This document shows positions 9,829 to 22,411 of a stretch of DNA of 64,000 nucleotides, in pieces. The stretch is from positions 3,136,261-3,200,260 of the forward strand of contig JAJEKV010000079.1 of assembly GCA_021234155.1 (NCBI GenBank), read 5' to 3'. Source of the DNA: Isoetes taiwanensis (lineage: Eukaryota; Streptophyta; Lycopodiopsida; Isoetales; Isoetaceae). The position numbers were made by a program, and so were the translations under genes. The notes under the pieces were generated by a model that was given only the letters and a program-made list of their open reading frames with translations, was not told the origin of the DNA and did no database searches. Within the stretch, counting starts at the first letter, position 1; each line of letters begins with the position of its first letter.

Positions 9829-10855
9829 ATTTGTTGCGGACATAACTAAATGCTATGAGAGTATCCCAGCGGTTGGTGATTCGGGTATATGTGCAATTAT
9901 GACTCAAGTGATTAATGAGGTATGGGAATACAAGAAAAAACAACACTACAACAACAAGCTTTGGGTCAAGTATGATAGGGATGATCAATTCATTGTGAAA
10001 TGGTTTAAAGTGGATCCTAAGGGTAAGTGTTGGTCTTTACTTACCAAAGATATTTTTATCAGGGCAAATATCTGGCTGCTTACTAATTGTTATATAATGA
10101 GAGGTGTGGGGACATGGGTACAAACAAGTGGAATACCAATGGGATTTGCTTGTAGCCCTTCTTTGGTGCAACATTTATCTTGCATGAATGCAAAAGCTGA
10201 ATTCATTAAGAAGCGGCCATGCAAGGCGGTATAAAAAGATCATAATGTTTAAATCTACCTTTAGATATATGGACGATCTTATGGCACTAAAGCTGTCCTA
10301 TCATTAAGAAATTCACGGGATATGTTTTTCCCAGCGGTCCATGAAGATATAATGATTTATGATATGAATCATCTAGGTATTAAAGAGGAAACCAAAATTG
10401 CATGCAAAGATGACCCTTGGAGGCATATGGTTATCGAGGGTAATTTCCTCAATATGGTGTCTGATTATGGCGAGAGCTAATGGTATTTTAGGACTATCGG
10501 ATATGATAAAAGAGATGTTCTCCCATTCAAAAGCGCCATTAAATATGTGCATGCTACCAGGTATGTAGACCTTACTTTTCGGGCGAAAGCGTCATCATTT
10601 CCGATTCTTCCATACATGTATATTAACTCTTGCCCAGGATTGCAATGGATATCGGGGGATAATCGGCCGTTTGTTAACAATGGGTTGATTATAGTGGTCT
10701 ATGTACGTATGTACATAGATACATCAACAATAATGAATTTCGGGGCTTCAATCGGACGACAAAGGTCTTGCTACAATTTACGAAGCCTACTTGAACCAGT
10801 ACTTTCTCTTGAAACTATCATATGCTTTATTCTAATAACATGGGACATGGTTTAA
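9829..10855 (+). pseudogene. Degenerate non-LTR-type reverse transcriptase (rvt/Penelope/telomerase-like)
   Basis: A plus-strand frame begins with FVADITKCYESIP at 9830, which fits RT motif A (an Asp, then Y-x-x-I-P). It runs through a lysine-rich insertion to GIPMGFACSP at 10130-10159, the GxPxG motif B of Penelope-like, telomerase-like and single-copy cellular rvt enzymes. After one frameshift comes FRYMDDL at 10260-10280, the catalytic motif C. A further shift leads to GNFLNM and GYDKRDVLPFKSA (about 10437-10537), then a tail with RYVDLTFRAKASSFPILPYMY. LTR elements and L1 LINEs do not use GIPMG...RYxDD, so this is a different RT class. Three frames and one early stop show that it is inactive. 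No GIY-YIG endonuclease was seen. Confidence 0.62.
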
Positions 10856-13460
10856 CCCTAGCTGTGGCGGTGGGGTTAACCATCCCCATGGTCACAATGA
10901 ATATAAATTCGAGAAATTAAACCTTGTACCACGGTGGGTGGTAGGGTTTTATTAATATAGTGATGGATATAGCACATAGTGATTGATATAGCACATATAA
11001 TGGGTTGAATATTTCACGATATACTTGTGGCTAAGGTGAAGCGATTACTACTATTAGCCTATATCATGACATAAGTTAATACTAACTTGATAAAAGCGAG
11101 AAGGGAAGGATAATGGTCACTTGGTACCATTGAAACCAGCTAGTAAAAATAAATATGGACTTTACTTGGATTTTTACTAGCTTGTCTTAACCTTTAATTT
11201 AAGGCTATGGTCATAGTAGTAGTCAAGCGGCTAACCACCTACCTTTAATGATATTTATGTTTTACCTACAATTTTAGTAGTGAAGCGTAAGCGTGGGGAG
11301 TTCTTGGCAATACTCTTTGGCGGGTGGCAGCTCCTACCATTGAATGAATTGATATCTCAAGATTTTTGGATTTTTCATTTACCAAGAAATGGGTTCACAC
11401 TCGATTGATTTGAGACTTCGGATCAAAGCAGAAAAAGCTTAACAAGATGAAGTTTGTAGAAGCGAGTTTGAGGAGTTCGAACTTGACAATAGATCTGTAT
11501 GTTATATGGAGAACCGTAGTGGTAGAAATGGCTCGAAGCAAAAAAGCTCATACAAGAGAGATGAGTACTTGGCCAATCAAAGAAGGTAAAGCAATATGGA
11601 AGTAGGCATAAAAGACTTTGGCTCTCCACAAAGCATTAACGATACACAAGAAATAGATGAGGACCCGACTATAATCGGGTTTTAGATCATTTGAATAGCT
11701 ATAGATTGATTATATTTTGACATTTCATTTCGGTTCACGGGCTATCTGGGAGAGATCTTGTAATAGTTTAGGCGTAATAAGATTTGCATATACTTAATGA
11801 CCTTAGGGTGAATGATACCTAGGCCAAAAGCTATTGCCATAAAATATAAAGGCCCACAGATAATAGATTAAAGCTAGTTTAGTCCTAGTGAGTTTAGAGC
11901 ACTACAAGAAAGGTGTTGCATAATCGATCTGAGACTAAATGTGTGGTGACAACAATGGTATAAAAGCTGTAGATGCAAGATCTATAACTTATTCTTTATA
12001 TTATACACGTTTCTAAGAGAGATTAGGTAATACTTCATAATAATCCTAAGTTATGAATATTGTGAATGATGTTTTAAGAGCTAAAAGCCCATGTAATATA
12101 GTTATAGCTTTGATTCAATCAGTTTAAATCTAATACATGCTATTTGATTATTATTTCTCCCCGATACCATTTAGCTTAGGCCGACTAATAGGGCAAAGGG
12201 CACAATGGGTGATCATTGAAGAGCTGAAAATCCCAATGTACCTTTGGCCCTTGCCTTGCTACCATTTTACGTGCTAACAAGGTATTGATTGGTTTGCAGT
12301 GCGGGATTTTCTTCCCATTGTTCTCTTTTGCGTTATTTGGTTGGTTTTTTTTGTATGGAGGATGGAGATCTTGAAGAACAATACAACTTGATGATTCTAC
12401 GGATGACAAGAAGATGACTTTTTCGGGATAAAGGGGTCAGAAAAGCCGATACTTCTCTTTTTCAAAATGATACTATTAACATATTTTAGTTTATGCTTTT
12501 TTGAATCTTGGTCACATATGCAATTTTGCATCACGACATCATTATAATAGCATAATGGCGGCATTCTTAAGTCGCTTTCTTGCTTTATATAGAAGCATGT
12601 TTTTCATAACTACCACTTCATACTCATATGTTAAAAGCGGTTTGACATATAATTGCTACCATGCTCTATGGGTTAAACATCTAAGTTAATCAATTATGCT
12701 TAAAAGCTTATTTACGAACATCGTCTTCCATTCTGGGTACATTCCTATTAAGTCTAAAGTTATGATAAAATGAAAGTTCTGGAAGAAGGCGGGTTGCATG
12801 TCAAAGAGATAGTTATATACTGGATATCAGAATAGTATATAAGGAACCTGATTGTGTCCTGGGTTAAGATAATACAAGTTCCTTTAGTAGATTCTACATG
12901 TTTACATTACGGTATGGTAATAGTTATGAAGTTAGTGGTCAAAACATTGATAAACATGATTTGTTATATTACACAATAATAAGAAGGCTCAACAATAATA
13001 CAAATGGTGAAAGTTGTTCTTTGACGTTTTAAAGTCCCATATAAAGATTAGATATTTGGAGAGTTGTAAAATGCCAAGGTAAAGTTTGCACGAGTCCCTA
13101 GTTTGCTGGTTGCTACATGAATTATACCTCGAATCATTGTACTGGAATTTTGTTGAGCAGTGGTCTCATATAACCGTGGTATAATATTCTTGAACAAGAA
13201 TTACGTAAATTGGTCTTACGGGCCTTCCTAAGTAGTCTAAAATTCTGAGGCCGATATCTTAATGATGAATAGTTTAAAGTTTTATGTTTCAATGGTTCTA
13301 GTCTACTTCTTTCTCAAGACATATGGTACTAAGATAAATAATGGCTAAATTTAATGGGTAACAAGACAACGATCTAGAAATGCTCAATCTAGTATCGGGG
13401 TGATAATCTTTTAAAGGGATTGGCCAGAGGCGGATGTGCAGTCTAGGTTGACTAGTTCAG
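10856..13460. other. Intergenic, no gene recognised
   Basis: AT-rich sequence with stops in all frames. A 19-bp two-copy tandem repeat (AGTGATGGATATAGCACAT type) is at 10959-10996. A few LTR-like TATA stretches occur but I could not pair any terminal repeats. Confidence 0.5.
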
Positions 13461-14594
13461 GCCCGGTTTTTTTTTTTTGAGGTTAAGGCGGTTGATATTA
13501 CATGCAAAAAGAGGTTACATGAATATGTACGGCAATTGCATAAGGAGGAACCTTAGCAATGCTTACTTGTCCCAAGAAGGGACTGAAGAAGGCATAACCG
13601 CGACTAGATATTCAAAATTTCTTTGTACCGGCTAGACAAAAAGATCGGATCGGATCCGATCGGATATGCCATAATAGTTCAAAGGCAAAAAAGCGAGCGA
13701 GGGAAGTTTCTACTCATAGCCCAAAACAAACTCCAATGGATCGACTGGACAATATGGTGCTTGTCTCAAGCTCATCAAGATCAAAGGGGTATGGACCATT
13801 GATTTGAGGTGATGTCAAAGTCGCCTCCCATTTTGCGACAAAATAAATCTTGAATCGTTCCACCACCAAAGATCTTCATCATCGAATGACTCCCAAAGTC
13901 ATGCGAGCCAAAATGTCTTTGCTTCATGTGAACCATCTTGGCCTTGATTACCTCCCCTTGTCCACGCTCAAAAGCGGTTTAGGATCATATCTTCCATGAG
14001 AAGGGGATAACCATATCATAATGCTCGGTCACAAAAATCATCAATGTCAACATCGGCATCGAGATAGCAAGTTTAAAGAAAGCATAAAACCATGGTAATT
14101 CCTAAAGAATCCCAATTTACGTCATATCTTTGAGCCCTTGCTTCTTCTATGTGCTATAGCTTTGTCTCAACCGCCAGGGGTAGCAGGCCTTGATCAATTG
14201 AGATTAAATGTTTTGTGATCATGAACAATTACGTTTACGTAAAATGGACCATAGGGCCAGAGTTCTCAAAGTACCACGAGAAGGCACTAGGGAAACTTAG
14301 AAAGTCAAAAAATTCTTGTGAAGATGAACCAGGAGTGGACTTACAGATTTTTTGCCCGAGCCGAAGAGGCGAAGCCTCGAACGAAAGACATGCAAATTGG
14401 ATTAGGAAGCTGGCAGCCTAGCGGGCAAATATTGATTTGGCGACCTTATATTTTGATATTCTCTCATTAGTGGACAAACTCTGATTCAACGAAGCCATCT
14501 AAAAAGAAGAATCTTTTTGCACAATGTGCACCGCCATCCATCAATGATTATTTTGATTGCCTCATCTTTGAGTGCAACCCATTTTGTAGTGACC

Positions 14595-15373
14595 TTAAAG
14601 ATCGGAAGGTTGAATGATCATTTTGTATATCTTGGACACACTGTATCTCTTTTTTCCTTCACAGCTCCATGAAATAGGATCCATTGAATCTTCCCAGTTG
14701 CTCAAGGAACTAGAGATGTCAGAGAAAATCTTTTTGTTGACACATTGTATCAACGATTCTTGCAACCGGCTCATGCGGGGTAAGCCAATTGCCATTACAG
14801 AAGATCAGCTATAGTTTGAGACACGCATCCTCCATTCTTTATATTTTCTCGGATGTTTGAGAGCCAAGCATCACCAGCTCGTAGGAAGTAAATTGTGATG
14901 CCAAAAGAAATGAAATTTGGAACTAACCTTATGAAGATTATCTGCATGAAAACAATGAGAGACTTCATTCCAGGCCTCTAAAAGCCTCCTCATGATAGAA
15001 GATGTATGGGGGCCAGCTGTTAACTGGTAGAAGGCCGAATCTGGGAGCTGATGTTGAATTGAATTGCTTCCCACAGGTTTAGTTTGCTGAACCCAGTACC
15101 TGATAAAGGCCATGGCAGGAGAAAGGTGAGGAGACCATAAAGCACGCCAGATCAATTTTGCAGCTAAAGCCTGAGCCTGTTTGAACAGATCCTTGCATCC
15201 CAGGCCCCTAGAATCCTTGGGAGTAGTGAGATTCTGCCAAGCAACTTTATAGTCCCCTTGCCATATAAACTTTCTAATGGCAGTCTGAATTTCCTGATAG
15301 GTTGCTTTGTCAGCCACAATTGCAGATGAAAAATAAATGTGCGTGCTAGTGATTCTTGTGTTGGCAATTTCAA
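14595..15373 (-). pseudogene. LINE ORF2, C-terminal region
   Basis: The 14871-15317 frame has FIWQGDYKVAWQNLTTPKD and GLGCKDLFKQAQALAAKLIW, the conserved 'W...K..GGLG...L...N.ALL.KW.W' segment downstream of plant LINE RTs. The 14595-14795 frame has DSMDPISWSCEGKKRYSVSK, which leads into the zf-RVT domain, and that domain is not intact below it. Confidence 0.8.
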
Positions 15374-15538
15374 CCCTTCAATGAAAGAGAGGCGGGATAC
15401 ATCATGAATTTTCTTTTAATCCACATTGTAATAGGAGACCAAAGTCCATGCAAACTCATATGCGGTGCAAGAGGAAGATCCATCAGGTTTGGTGGCCATC
15501 CCTTTCTCAAAATTGCTATGTCGACAATTTTTTCCTCA

Positions 15539-16210
15539 TTAGAATCCAAGAGGATGGTACATTTGGCTTTGTTCAATAAAACTCCTCGAAGCTTTGCCAA
15601 AGGTCTCCATATGGACGACGAAAGGCAAAGATGCTTTCCCATCATCCTCCAAAAAAATGAAAGTATCATCAGCATATTGCATCAAAGAAAGAGGCATACC
15701 TTCATTTGGCATCTGGAGGCCTTGGATTTGTCCATTCTGTTGAAGTTTGAGAGTAACCTTGGTCACCATCTCAGCAACTATTAAAAAGAGGTAAGGAGCC
15801 AAAGGACATCCTTGCCTCACTCCTCTTTTTCTTGGGGGAAAAAGGAGGGGCAGCCGATAATCAAGGCTGCAGATCTGGCCTCCTTATTGAAGGCAAGGAC
15901 GGATTGATCACCTGTTGAGAAAATCCCAAAACCTCCATGGCCCTACTCAAAAAATCCCAATTAATAGTATCAAATGCCCTTTTAAAATCCAGTTTCAGGA
16001 GCATGCAATTCTGCTTGGTTAGATTACTCCAATGTAATCCTTCATAAGCTCCAATGAAGTTGTCAAGGATACTCCTTCCAGGAAGGAAAGCGGTCAAGAA
16101 GGGACTAATGAGGCTTTCGGGGGTAGGCTTAACCACTGTTTGCTAGAATTTTTGCAAGAACTTTATAAATGGTGTTGGTCAAAGAGATTGGCCTCCAATC
16201 AAAAAAGGAC
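15539..16210 (-). pseudogene. LINE ORF2, reverse transcriptase domain
   Basis: Near 16150-16200 the minus strand reads WRPISLTNTIYKVLAKIL. The 15861-16136 frame has FLPGRSILDNF and KLDFKRAFDTINWDFL (motif A). A shifted frame at 15539-15820 has RQGCPLAPYLFLIVAE (motif B) and MQYADDTFIFLED (motif C, YADD). All catalytic Asp residues are present, but the frame is broken between motifs A and B. Confidence 0.88.
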
Positions 16211-19200
16211 ATAGGTTTTGCAAGGACATTTTATCTAGATATAGGAGAATATGGTCATTTTGTAGCATGTTGATCCATAGAATTATCATTTCTTATCTGG
16301 TGCGGGGACCACATTAGAAGGCTTCTTTCTTCATTTTTAGGTGAAGCCATACGATTTCCAACAGGTATTTTTTGGCTCATATATATTTTTGGAACCTTGT
16401 ACGTGGTTATTTTCTTGTTGCATTTGTTTCATGGGCTTGCATTCCTCTTTCCGTGCATAGCTTTCCTTACAATATGTCACTTTACCTAATCATTTTGTTT
16501 TCCTTTCATTTCACATGTACATTATCTCTTTTGCTTTATTATTGCAGACCATCTATACGGGACTAGCTTTACTAGCGATACGTCATTTTATGTAGTTATT
16601 ATATCTTGTCCTTTTCTTTTCTCATTCTACCATATGGCTAACCTCCTGGCACTCAACCGGGACCTCAGCACTGTTGACCTTCATTTCCTCTTTTCCCTTG
16701 GCCACAACCTCACCTTGACTTCGGCCTCACATTCGACCTAAACTGCTTGTGCATAGCCATCATACTTTTCTTCGGACTTCAGCCTCCTTTTTGTTTGATT
16801 CACGATGTGATCCAAATTTAACTTCCCTTCTTGACCTTCGTCTTGATTGTTGCTGACATATCTGTCCCTTCTACAAAAAAAAACTATTCTATTACTATTC
16901 TATTCTATTCTATTCCCTTATTTTTTAACTGTACTATTCGTATTGAGACATCTATTCATGGCCCTAGGCATGTGGTATTTCTTTCCTTCTGACATCTCAT
17001 TTAACGTTGTCGTTTCCCTTTTATTCCACATTTCCATATTGTTTCAAAATGCATTGCATTGCATTATTAAAATCACACACACATGTCATATTTGGCAAGT
17101 TGCAATTTGGCGTTGTGTTCTTGAAGTTATTAGTTTAGTTTATCCAGCACTATCATTATACATCATTTGCGTATTTGCTATTTAGCTCTATCTGGATGTG
17201 CCAAATATGGCATTTGGCACTCCATTGCAATTTTGTGACATGGGTTTCTATTGGATCATTTTTATTTTTGATGCTTATCTTTATCTAGATGTGGAGTATA
17301 TTGAGTTGTTGTGCAGGGGTATTATCTTGGTAGCATTCTCATTTTATGCATTGTGCTAGTCTGCGTAATTCTAGTTGTCTTGGGGAATTCATTTCTAAGG
17401 CTATTGAGACCTTTGTGCATTTATATCGGGCTTTTCGAGACTTAATCTTTCTAGTTTGCTCCCACTTACTTAGTTAACTTTTTTACATTGAAATTCTATT
17501 GTTAGGTTAATCCCTTTCTATTAGTTTTTCCGGACTTGGCACTCTCTTATTTGACCCCTTGTGACTTGTAAGGCCGTCAATGTCCGATTTTTCATTTGCT
17601 TGTCTCTACATCTCATTATGTCATCGTGCGTGTTCAAATTAAGCCATTTATCATTTGTCATTCAAGCGACCTTCTTGCCTTCCACATCATCCTTACACTC
17701 TCGGCTTCCATCTCTTCTATATCCTTCGTCTTACCTTCAATATAGACCTTTCATTTTTCCTCCTCATGTGACCCTAGCCATCTTATCATTCTCTCGCCTT
17801 GCACCTCTTTGTTGTTTGATCCATGTTGTTTTTAGCTTCATAACAATATGAGGGCCTGCATGATGTTGTTCTTGCACATAGTCGCGAGGCATAAAATCGT
17901 TAGTGCGTCTTCCTCTTAAATGCGCAACAAGCGCGGGAGTTCCATGGGTTGATGATGTTGATGTTCCACGACAACTAGCGGTCATCGCCTCTCCCTCTCA
18001 TTTCATTGATTAGGTGGCGTTGCTTTCGACATTTAGACGTTTCTCGTCGGCTGGGCTTGTAGGTAAGGGCTATCTATATTTTTCCTCCCGTTGGGTGATG
18101 CTAGATGATTTTCACCCGTTGGTGATGCTATTTTTTCTTTTTCCACCTCTCGGTGTTGTTTTTTTCTATATGTTTTGTTTACAATTCCTAATGGCTAATT
18201 TGTTTTTTGCTTTATGGGGGCTACTTTCTTAGGGGGATGCTTTCATTGCCATGGTTGTACTTTTTTTTCCTAATTTTAATGGGTACTTTCTAGGCACTTC
18301 TCCTTTTTCAGGTTCCACACATTCCATGGCGTTGATGCGTGTTTTGGCTGGCTTTACCAATTTTCTACCTTGCTCTTCAGGGCATCCTTGAGGCTGTTGG
18401 CGACCATTTCTCATTAGGGTTTTCCTCGAAAACCGAAGGCGAGTTTTTTATCCCGGATGAAAGTTGTCGCCATTGTCCTCTCTCCTGCCTTTGCATATTT
18501 CTTCTTTCATTTATGGGGTAGCTAGACATTGTTCCTATGGTCATCTCCCCATTCAGATTTTTCAACACATTGTATACTGCTGCTGTGATGAATGACAAGC
18601 CTATCTAAGGCTGGTTTTTGTGTTCTTTGTGAGTCCTTTCCCAGAATGCTCATATTAAAAAGAGATGCAGAGTGCACATATGCACTCTCTTCACAAGAGT
18701 TGCAAGGATAGGGATCAAAGTTAGATCTTCCTTTTCATGTGTTGGTTCACCATCTGAAGCTTCTCTCCAAGTCCATGTGCAGCAATAATAGTAGGAATAA
18801 GTGGCTGCGGAAAGACTCATTGAAGAACACATTTTCTTTAAACATTTCACTAATATATGGTCATTTGACTAAACATAGAACCTGCCATCCTTATTATCAG
18901 AGTTTGACAATGTCCTTTTATTAATGTCAAGGAGACCCTTTCACATTTCTCACCTTTGATGAGTTCCATTGCATCCAACTTTATATCAATTTGGAGTTAT
19001 CCTACACATTTTTCCAAGTGTACAGATGTGGTGATCTGGTACATTTCCCTCAAATGTTCTTTCACCTATGCATTCTTCTTTGTTCTGCTTGCCCTGAGAT
19101 AACTGAGTCTTGACAGAATGCTCTTTATAATAGCTCGTTATTTGATACCATCTTGCAAACATCTAAAAAGAGCAGTGTAAACTTCACATAATTTTTGCAT

Positions 19201-20440
19201 GTTTCCGTTGCTTTTGAATCTCTTTCAATTCAGCGAGTACCTATTCCACTACAACTTTTTTTAGGTGGTTTGCTCCTAGAAAGCTTCAACATTCTACAAC
19301 ATCATCTTTAATAACTAACCTCTTCAATTGAATCCACGAGTTTCTTAATGGCTATGAATTTTCTTCTAGAGCCCCCACCATCAGGGACAAGTACATTTAG
19401 CCCCTTCAATTCCTTTTTCCTCTCCCACATGCACCCACTCTTGTCATCTTCAATCTCTTCAACTTCCTCTCCGGTTTGTCATTATCCTCATAACTTCTCT
19501 TTAGTTCCTTGTTTGAGTGCCACACCAATATGTGATGATGGGATTGATCTTTTAATAATAAAACCGGTGACTTATTAGGTATATTTAAAAGGGACTTGTG
19601 AATCATTGACTTATTAGAGCATATATTTCAAGGTATTGAATCATGTGGATTACTGTCTGCTAACATTCTCTTTAAATCATGGTTGGTAAGATAAAACTTT
19701 AGACTTCACCTTGTGATGAACAAGTTCCGTTTTCTAGCTTATTGCTCTTACTTTCTTGCTTGAGAAGGCCGATGTTAATTTCTAACTTTGAAACTTATAT
19801 GGTAAGCGTCGTAAAGCATATTTAACCTCATTTTCTGAAGGATGAGCGCACTCAAAATGATTTACATCGTTGGAAATTCAACAATTGAAATACTTCAAGC
19901 TTAAAGCGTACATTACACTTTGGGTGAGGACATAGCAAATAGACTTGCCAAGAGAATAATCTTCAAGGATATGGCATAATTGTTGCCATTCTCTTTTACT
20001 ATCCATGATAACTTCTTTAAAAGCGCTCCATACCACAAATATAAACATTCTCGTTGCATCAAATATGAACATCACCCGGAGGGATCCTCGTCCAGCTAGA
20101 AGACCAACCCAGGCATCGAAAAACAAGGGATTAGTCTCCTAAACTTCCAGTCACAATCCTTATTTTCCGGTTCGTGTTTTTATTTGCCAGCAAGAAAATT
20201 GTGGAGTTTTCTTCAAAATCTAGCAAATAATCATTTTTTAATTGAAGGCTTAAGTATGTATTAAGAGTGTATGATAAAAGTACATAGTTCAAAAAGCTAT
20301 ATGATGCTTTTTGAAAAAGGAAGACCTTTAGGAAAGGGTAGGTCGAGAACCCTGGTAAAGTTAAACTAACCAAAAGACATAAGCATAATTATAAGTATCT
20401 GGTAGTTTCAAACAGCTAGATAATTCTGGAGGGGCAGTGG
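16211..20440. other. Intergenic, T-rich, no gene recognised
   Basis: About 4.2 kb without a recognisable domain on either strand. Notable only for an ATTCT pentamer microsatellite near 16883-16915 and general pyrimidine richness on the plus strand. Short open frames at 18014-18232, 19348-19578 and 19878-20126 are low-complexity or match nothing I know. The minus strand at 18650-19330 contains several codon runs rich in Lys/Leu/Ser that could be a decayed coding region, but I cannot name it. Confidence 0.4.
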
Positions 20441-20788
20441 TCAATGTTCGCCCGAGTACCTCTTTTTCTTTGGCTCTCTTTTGGAATGGTCTTTCCTTCC
20501 CATGCCCTTGTTGGCAACAATGAACAAGCAGTAAGGGCATTTACACATATGGGCTTTCCCTGGATTGAATCTGTCCTTTTTATCCTTGGCAGTACACAGA
20601 ATGTATCTTCTTTCATCCAAGTAAGCAGTGCAAGCACAGTTGCATTGACAATTATCCCCATGCTCGTTTGGTATTTCCACCCCGAACTGTGTTAGCCATT
20701 GCGCATTCGCATGGAGATTCATCCTTCTCCACCTCAATCTTTTGAACATGATCAGAGTGTTTCCTGCACACAAAGGCAAAATTAACAT
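20441..20788 (-). CDS. Cys-rich frame downstream of LINE ORF2 (unknown)
   Basis: A 115-codon open frame starting 20 bp after the end of LINE ORF2, in a different frame. Its middle holds NCQCNCACTAY and, 30 residues later, KAHMCKCPYC, so paired CxC/CPxC motifs could bind zinc. The tail is Lys/Arg-rich. It may be a third LINE frame, the shifted end of ORF2, or chance. I do not recognise the family. Confidence 0.35.
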   Translation of the reverse strand: MLILPLCAGNTLIMFKRLRWRRMNLHANAQWLTQFGVEIPNEHGDNCQCNCACTAYLDERRYILCTAKDKKDRFNPGKAHMCKCPYCLFIVANKGMGRKDHSKREPKKKRYSGEH

Positions 20789-20807
20789 TAGAAAAAGGGA
20801 TTAGGAC

Positions 20808-21320
20808 TTAGTTCTGACTCCCGAAGATTTCCAAAACCCAATTTATATCATATTGGGCTTGCTTAATAATGGCATTGGGCCAGATAATTTCTTCCTTAAA
20901 GATCAGGGTATTCCTTCCTTTCCACATTCTCCAAAGAAGAATGTATCTCCTCCATTCCACTGGGTTCTCAGGGAAGAAAATTTCATCAATTTGCATATTG
21001 GCCAATCCAGGAATGTTCAACCCAGTTTCTGCCAGCTCCAAAGTCCATTCTGCCCATAAGCAGTTTTTAAAGAGGTGTTCTTCATCTTCCTGATCCTGCA
21101 TACACCTAACACATATATTAGAATCAGACATATTTAGCCTCCATCTTTTTCTGTTTGTGGCTAAAGCTTTATGCCATAGCTGCCACATAAAGGCCTTGAT
21201 CTTTGGATGAATTGGACTCTTCCACATGAATCTCGGGTTCTGGAAGCTACAATGCGGATCAATATTCCATTTTACGTGGATAGAATTCTCTTGGCCTCTA
21301 TTGAGGTACACGTAAGCCAA
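20808..21320 (-). CDS. LINE ORF2 zf-RVT domain
   Basis: An intact 170-codon stretch with the zinc-binding reverse-transcriptase domain. WKSPIHPKIKAFMWQLWHKA is followed by CVRCMQDQEDEEHLFKNC, giving the C-x2-C...H-x4-C pattern typical of this domain. It ends in sequence resembling the usual post-zf-RVT tail (W.MWKGRN). It is the C-terminus of the LINE polyprotein and is separated from RT by frameshifts around 21323-22363. Confidence 0.87.
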   Translation of the reverse strand: MAYVYLNRGQENSIHVKWNIDPHCSFQNPRFMWKSPIHPKIKAFMWQLWHKALATNRKRWRLNMSDSNICVRCMQDQEDEEHLFKNCLWAEWTLELAETGLNIPGLANMQIDEIFFPENPVEWRRYILLWRMWKGRNTLIFKEEIIWPNAIIKQAQYDINWVLEIFGSQN

Positions 21321-21322
21321 GT

Positions 21323-22363
21323 TTACTCTATATCCACGAGGAATTCATTGATATTGCCAAAAAAGAACATCGTTATTAGTGCCAAACTCAATACCAACCT
21401 TTGGGTGATCTTGTTAAAAGGCTTGGAATCATCTCCTAAATTTGCAATCTTGGAATCACGATAAACAAAATTATCGATAATGTCCCTTATATAAATAATT
21501 CCCTTATTGGTCCATTGCTTGGCTAGAGTGGGAAAGTTAGCAGCCAGACAGGTGTTAGGGTCATCCAGAATGAGAGAGGGACTCCAGAAAATTGGTTGAT
21601 CTTGAGAAAGACCTTCCTTCCATGTATACATACCCTTTACCTTTTGCCATGCCACGATCCACTTTTTGATAATCAAAGGCATTTGTAGTGGGAATGGTAA
21701 AAGTCGAAGTAAATGCTATGGGGCATTTGCATTTTGAGATTCCTCCGGCCAAAGGGGTGGCATTCTTGACATAATGGGAGATAAGAATGCTCCTGAGGGT
21801 GATTGATTTGGTTATTCTGGGGCTCGTAGAAGTACTTAGCGACCAAAGCGTGCTTTGTTTCTCAATATTAATAACTCCCAAACCTCCCAACTTTTTTGTG
21901 CTTGCAACATTCTTCCATAGAGATGGGAATCCGGCACCTCATGTTTGACCCTCACATAATAAACCTACCAATAATACCTTGCATTTTGGTGGGGGCACCT
22001 TCTTAGGGGCCACCATAATGGAGGATTGATAAACTGAGAGGAGGAGATGACCCGAATTTGCCAAAATGGCTCTACCATTTTAGAAAGGAATTTAGAATTA
22101 AGGGAGTCCACTTTTCTATAAAATTTGTCGATCAAGTCATCCCAAAGCTCACAGGCATTAGCTCTAATAGCATATGGGATGCCTAAAATTTTAGTTTTAG
22201 TAGTGGGAGAGAGGTACATACAACCCAAGTTTGTAGCTGCTTGCTCACCCTCATCTTGATGCCTTGAGATAAGCTTGGTCTTGGCAGGGTTGATTTTGCA
22301 TCCCGAGCACTTGCCAAAATCTTCTAAAATAGTTTGAGTGTGCTGAATGGAGTGTGCTTCCAA
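21323..22363 (-). pseudogene. LINE ORF2 thumb and linker region, frameshifted
   Basis: Three overlapping minus-strand frames continue from RT. At 21965-22363: HTQTILEDFGKCSGCKINPA, the 'L..F...SGL.iN..KS' box after YADD. At 21561-21890: MGGLGVINIEKQSTLWSLS, the GGLGv box. At 21323-21682: spacer sequence before zf-RVT. The YADD box itself falls near 22385-22410, where the plus strand at 22380-22400 encodes a C(V)HFADDT-like reading; the frame is interrupted there. Confidence 0.75.
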
Positions 22364-22411
22364 ATGAAGAAAGAGAAAAGTGTCATCTGCAAAGTGAACA
22401 TTTAAGATTTC

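Larger units (their letters stand above)
13467..16210 (-). mobile_element. 5'-truncated L1-type LINE
   Basis: On the minus strand the copy starts in RT near 16210 and ends in a poly(A) tail, seen as 12 T at 13467-13478. The order is RT, thumb/C-terminal domain, zf-RVT-like segment and tail. It is truncated inside RT motif 2, as expected from incomplete target-primed reverse transcription. Frames shift several times. A 14-bp palindrome, GATCGGATCCGATC, lies near 13647 in its 3' part. Confidence 0.85.

Noticed and set aside
13647-13660. GATCGGATCCGATC palindrome as a regulatory site
   Set aside because: Short, single, and inside decayed LINE 3' sequence.
16211-20440. Several 60-90-codon frames in T-rich DNA as genes
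   Set aside because: Low-complexity Phe/Ser/Leu-rich translations with no domain and no splice context.
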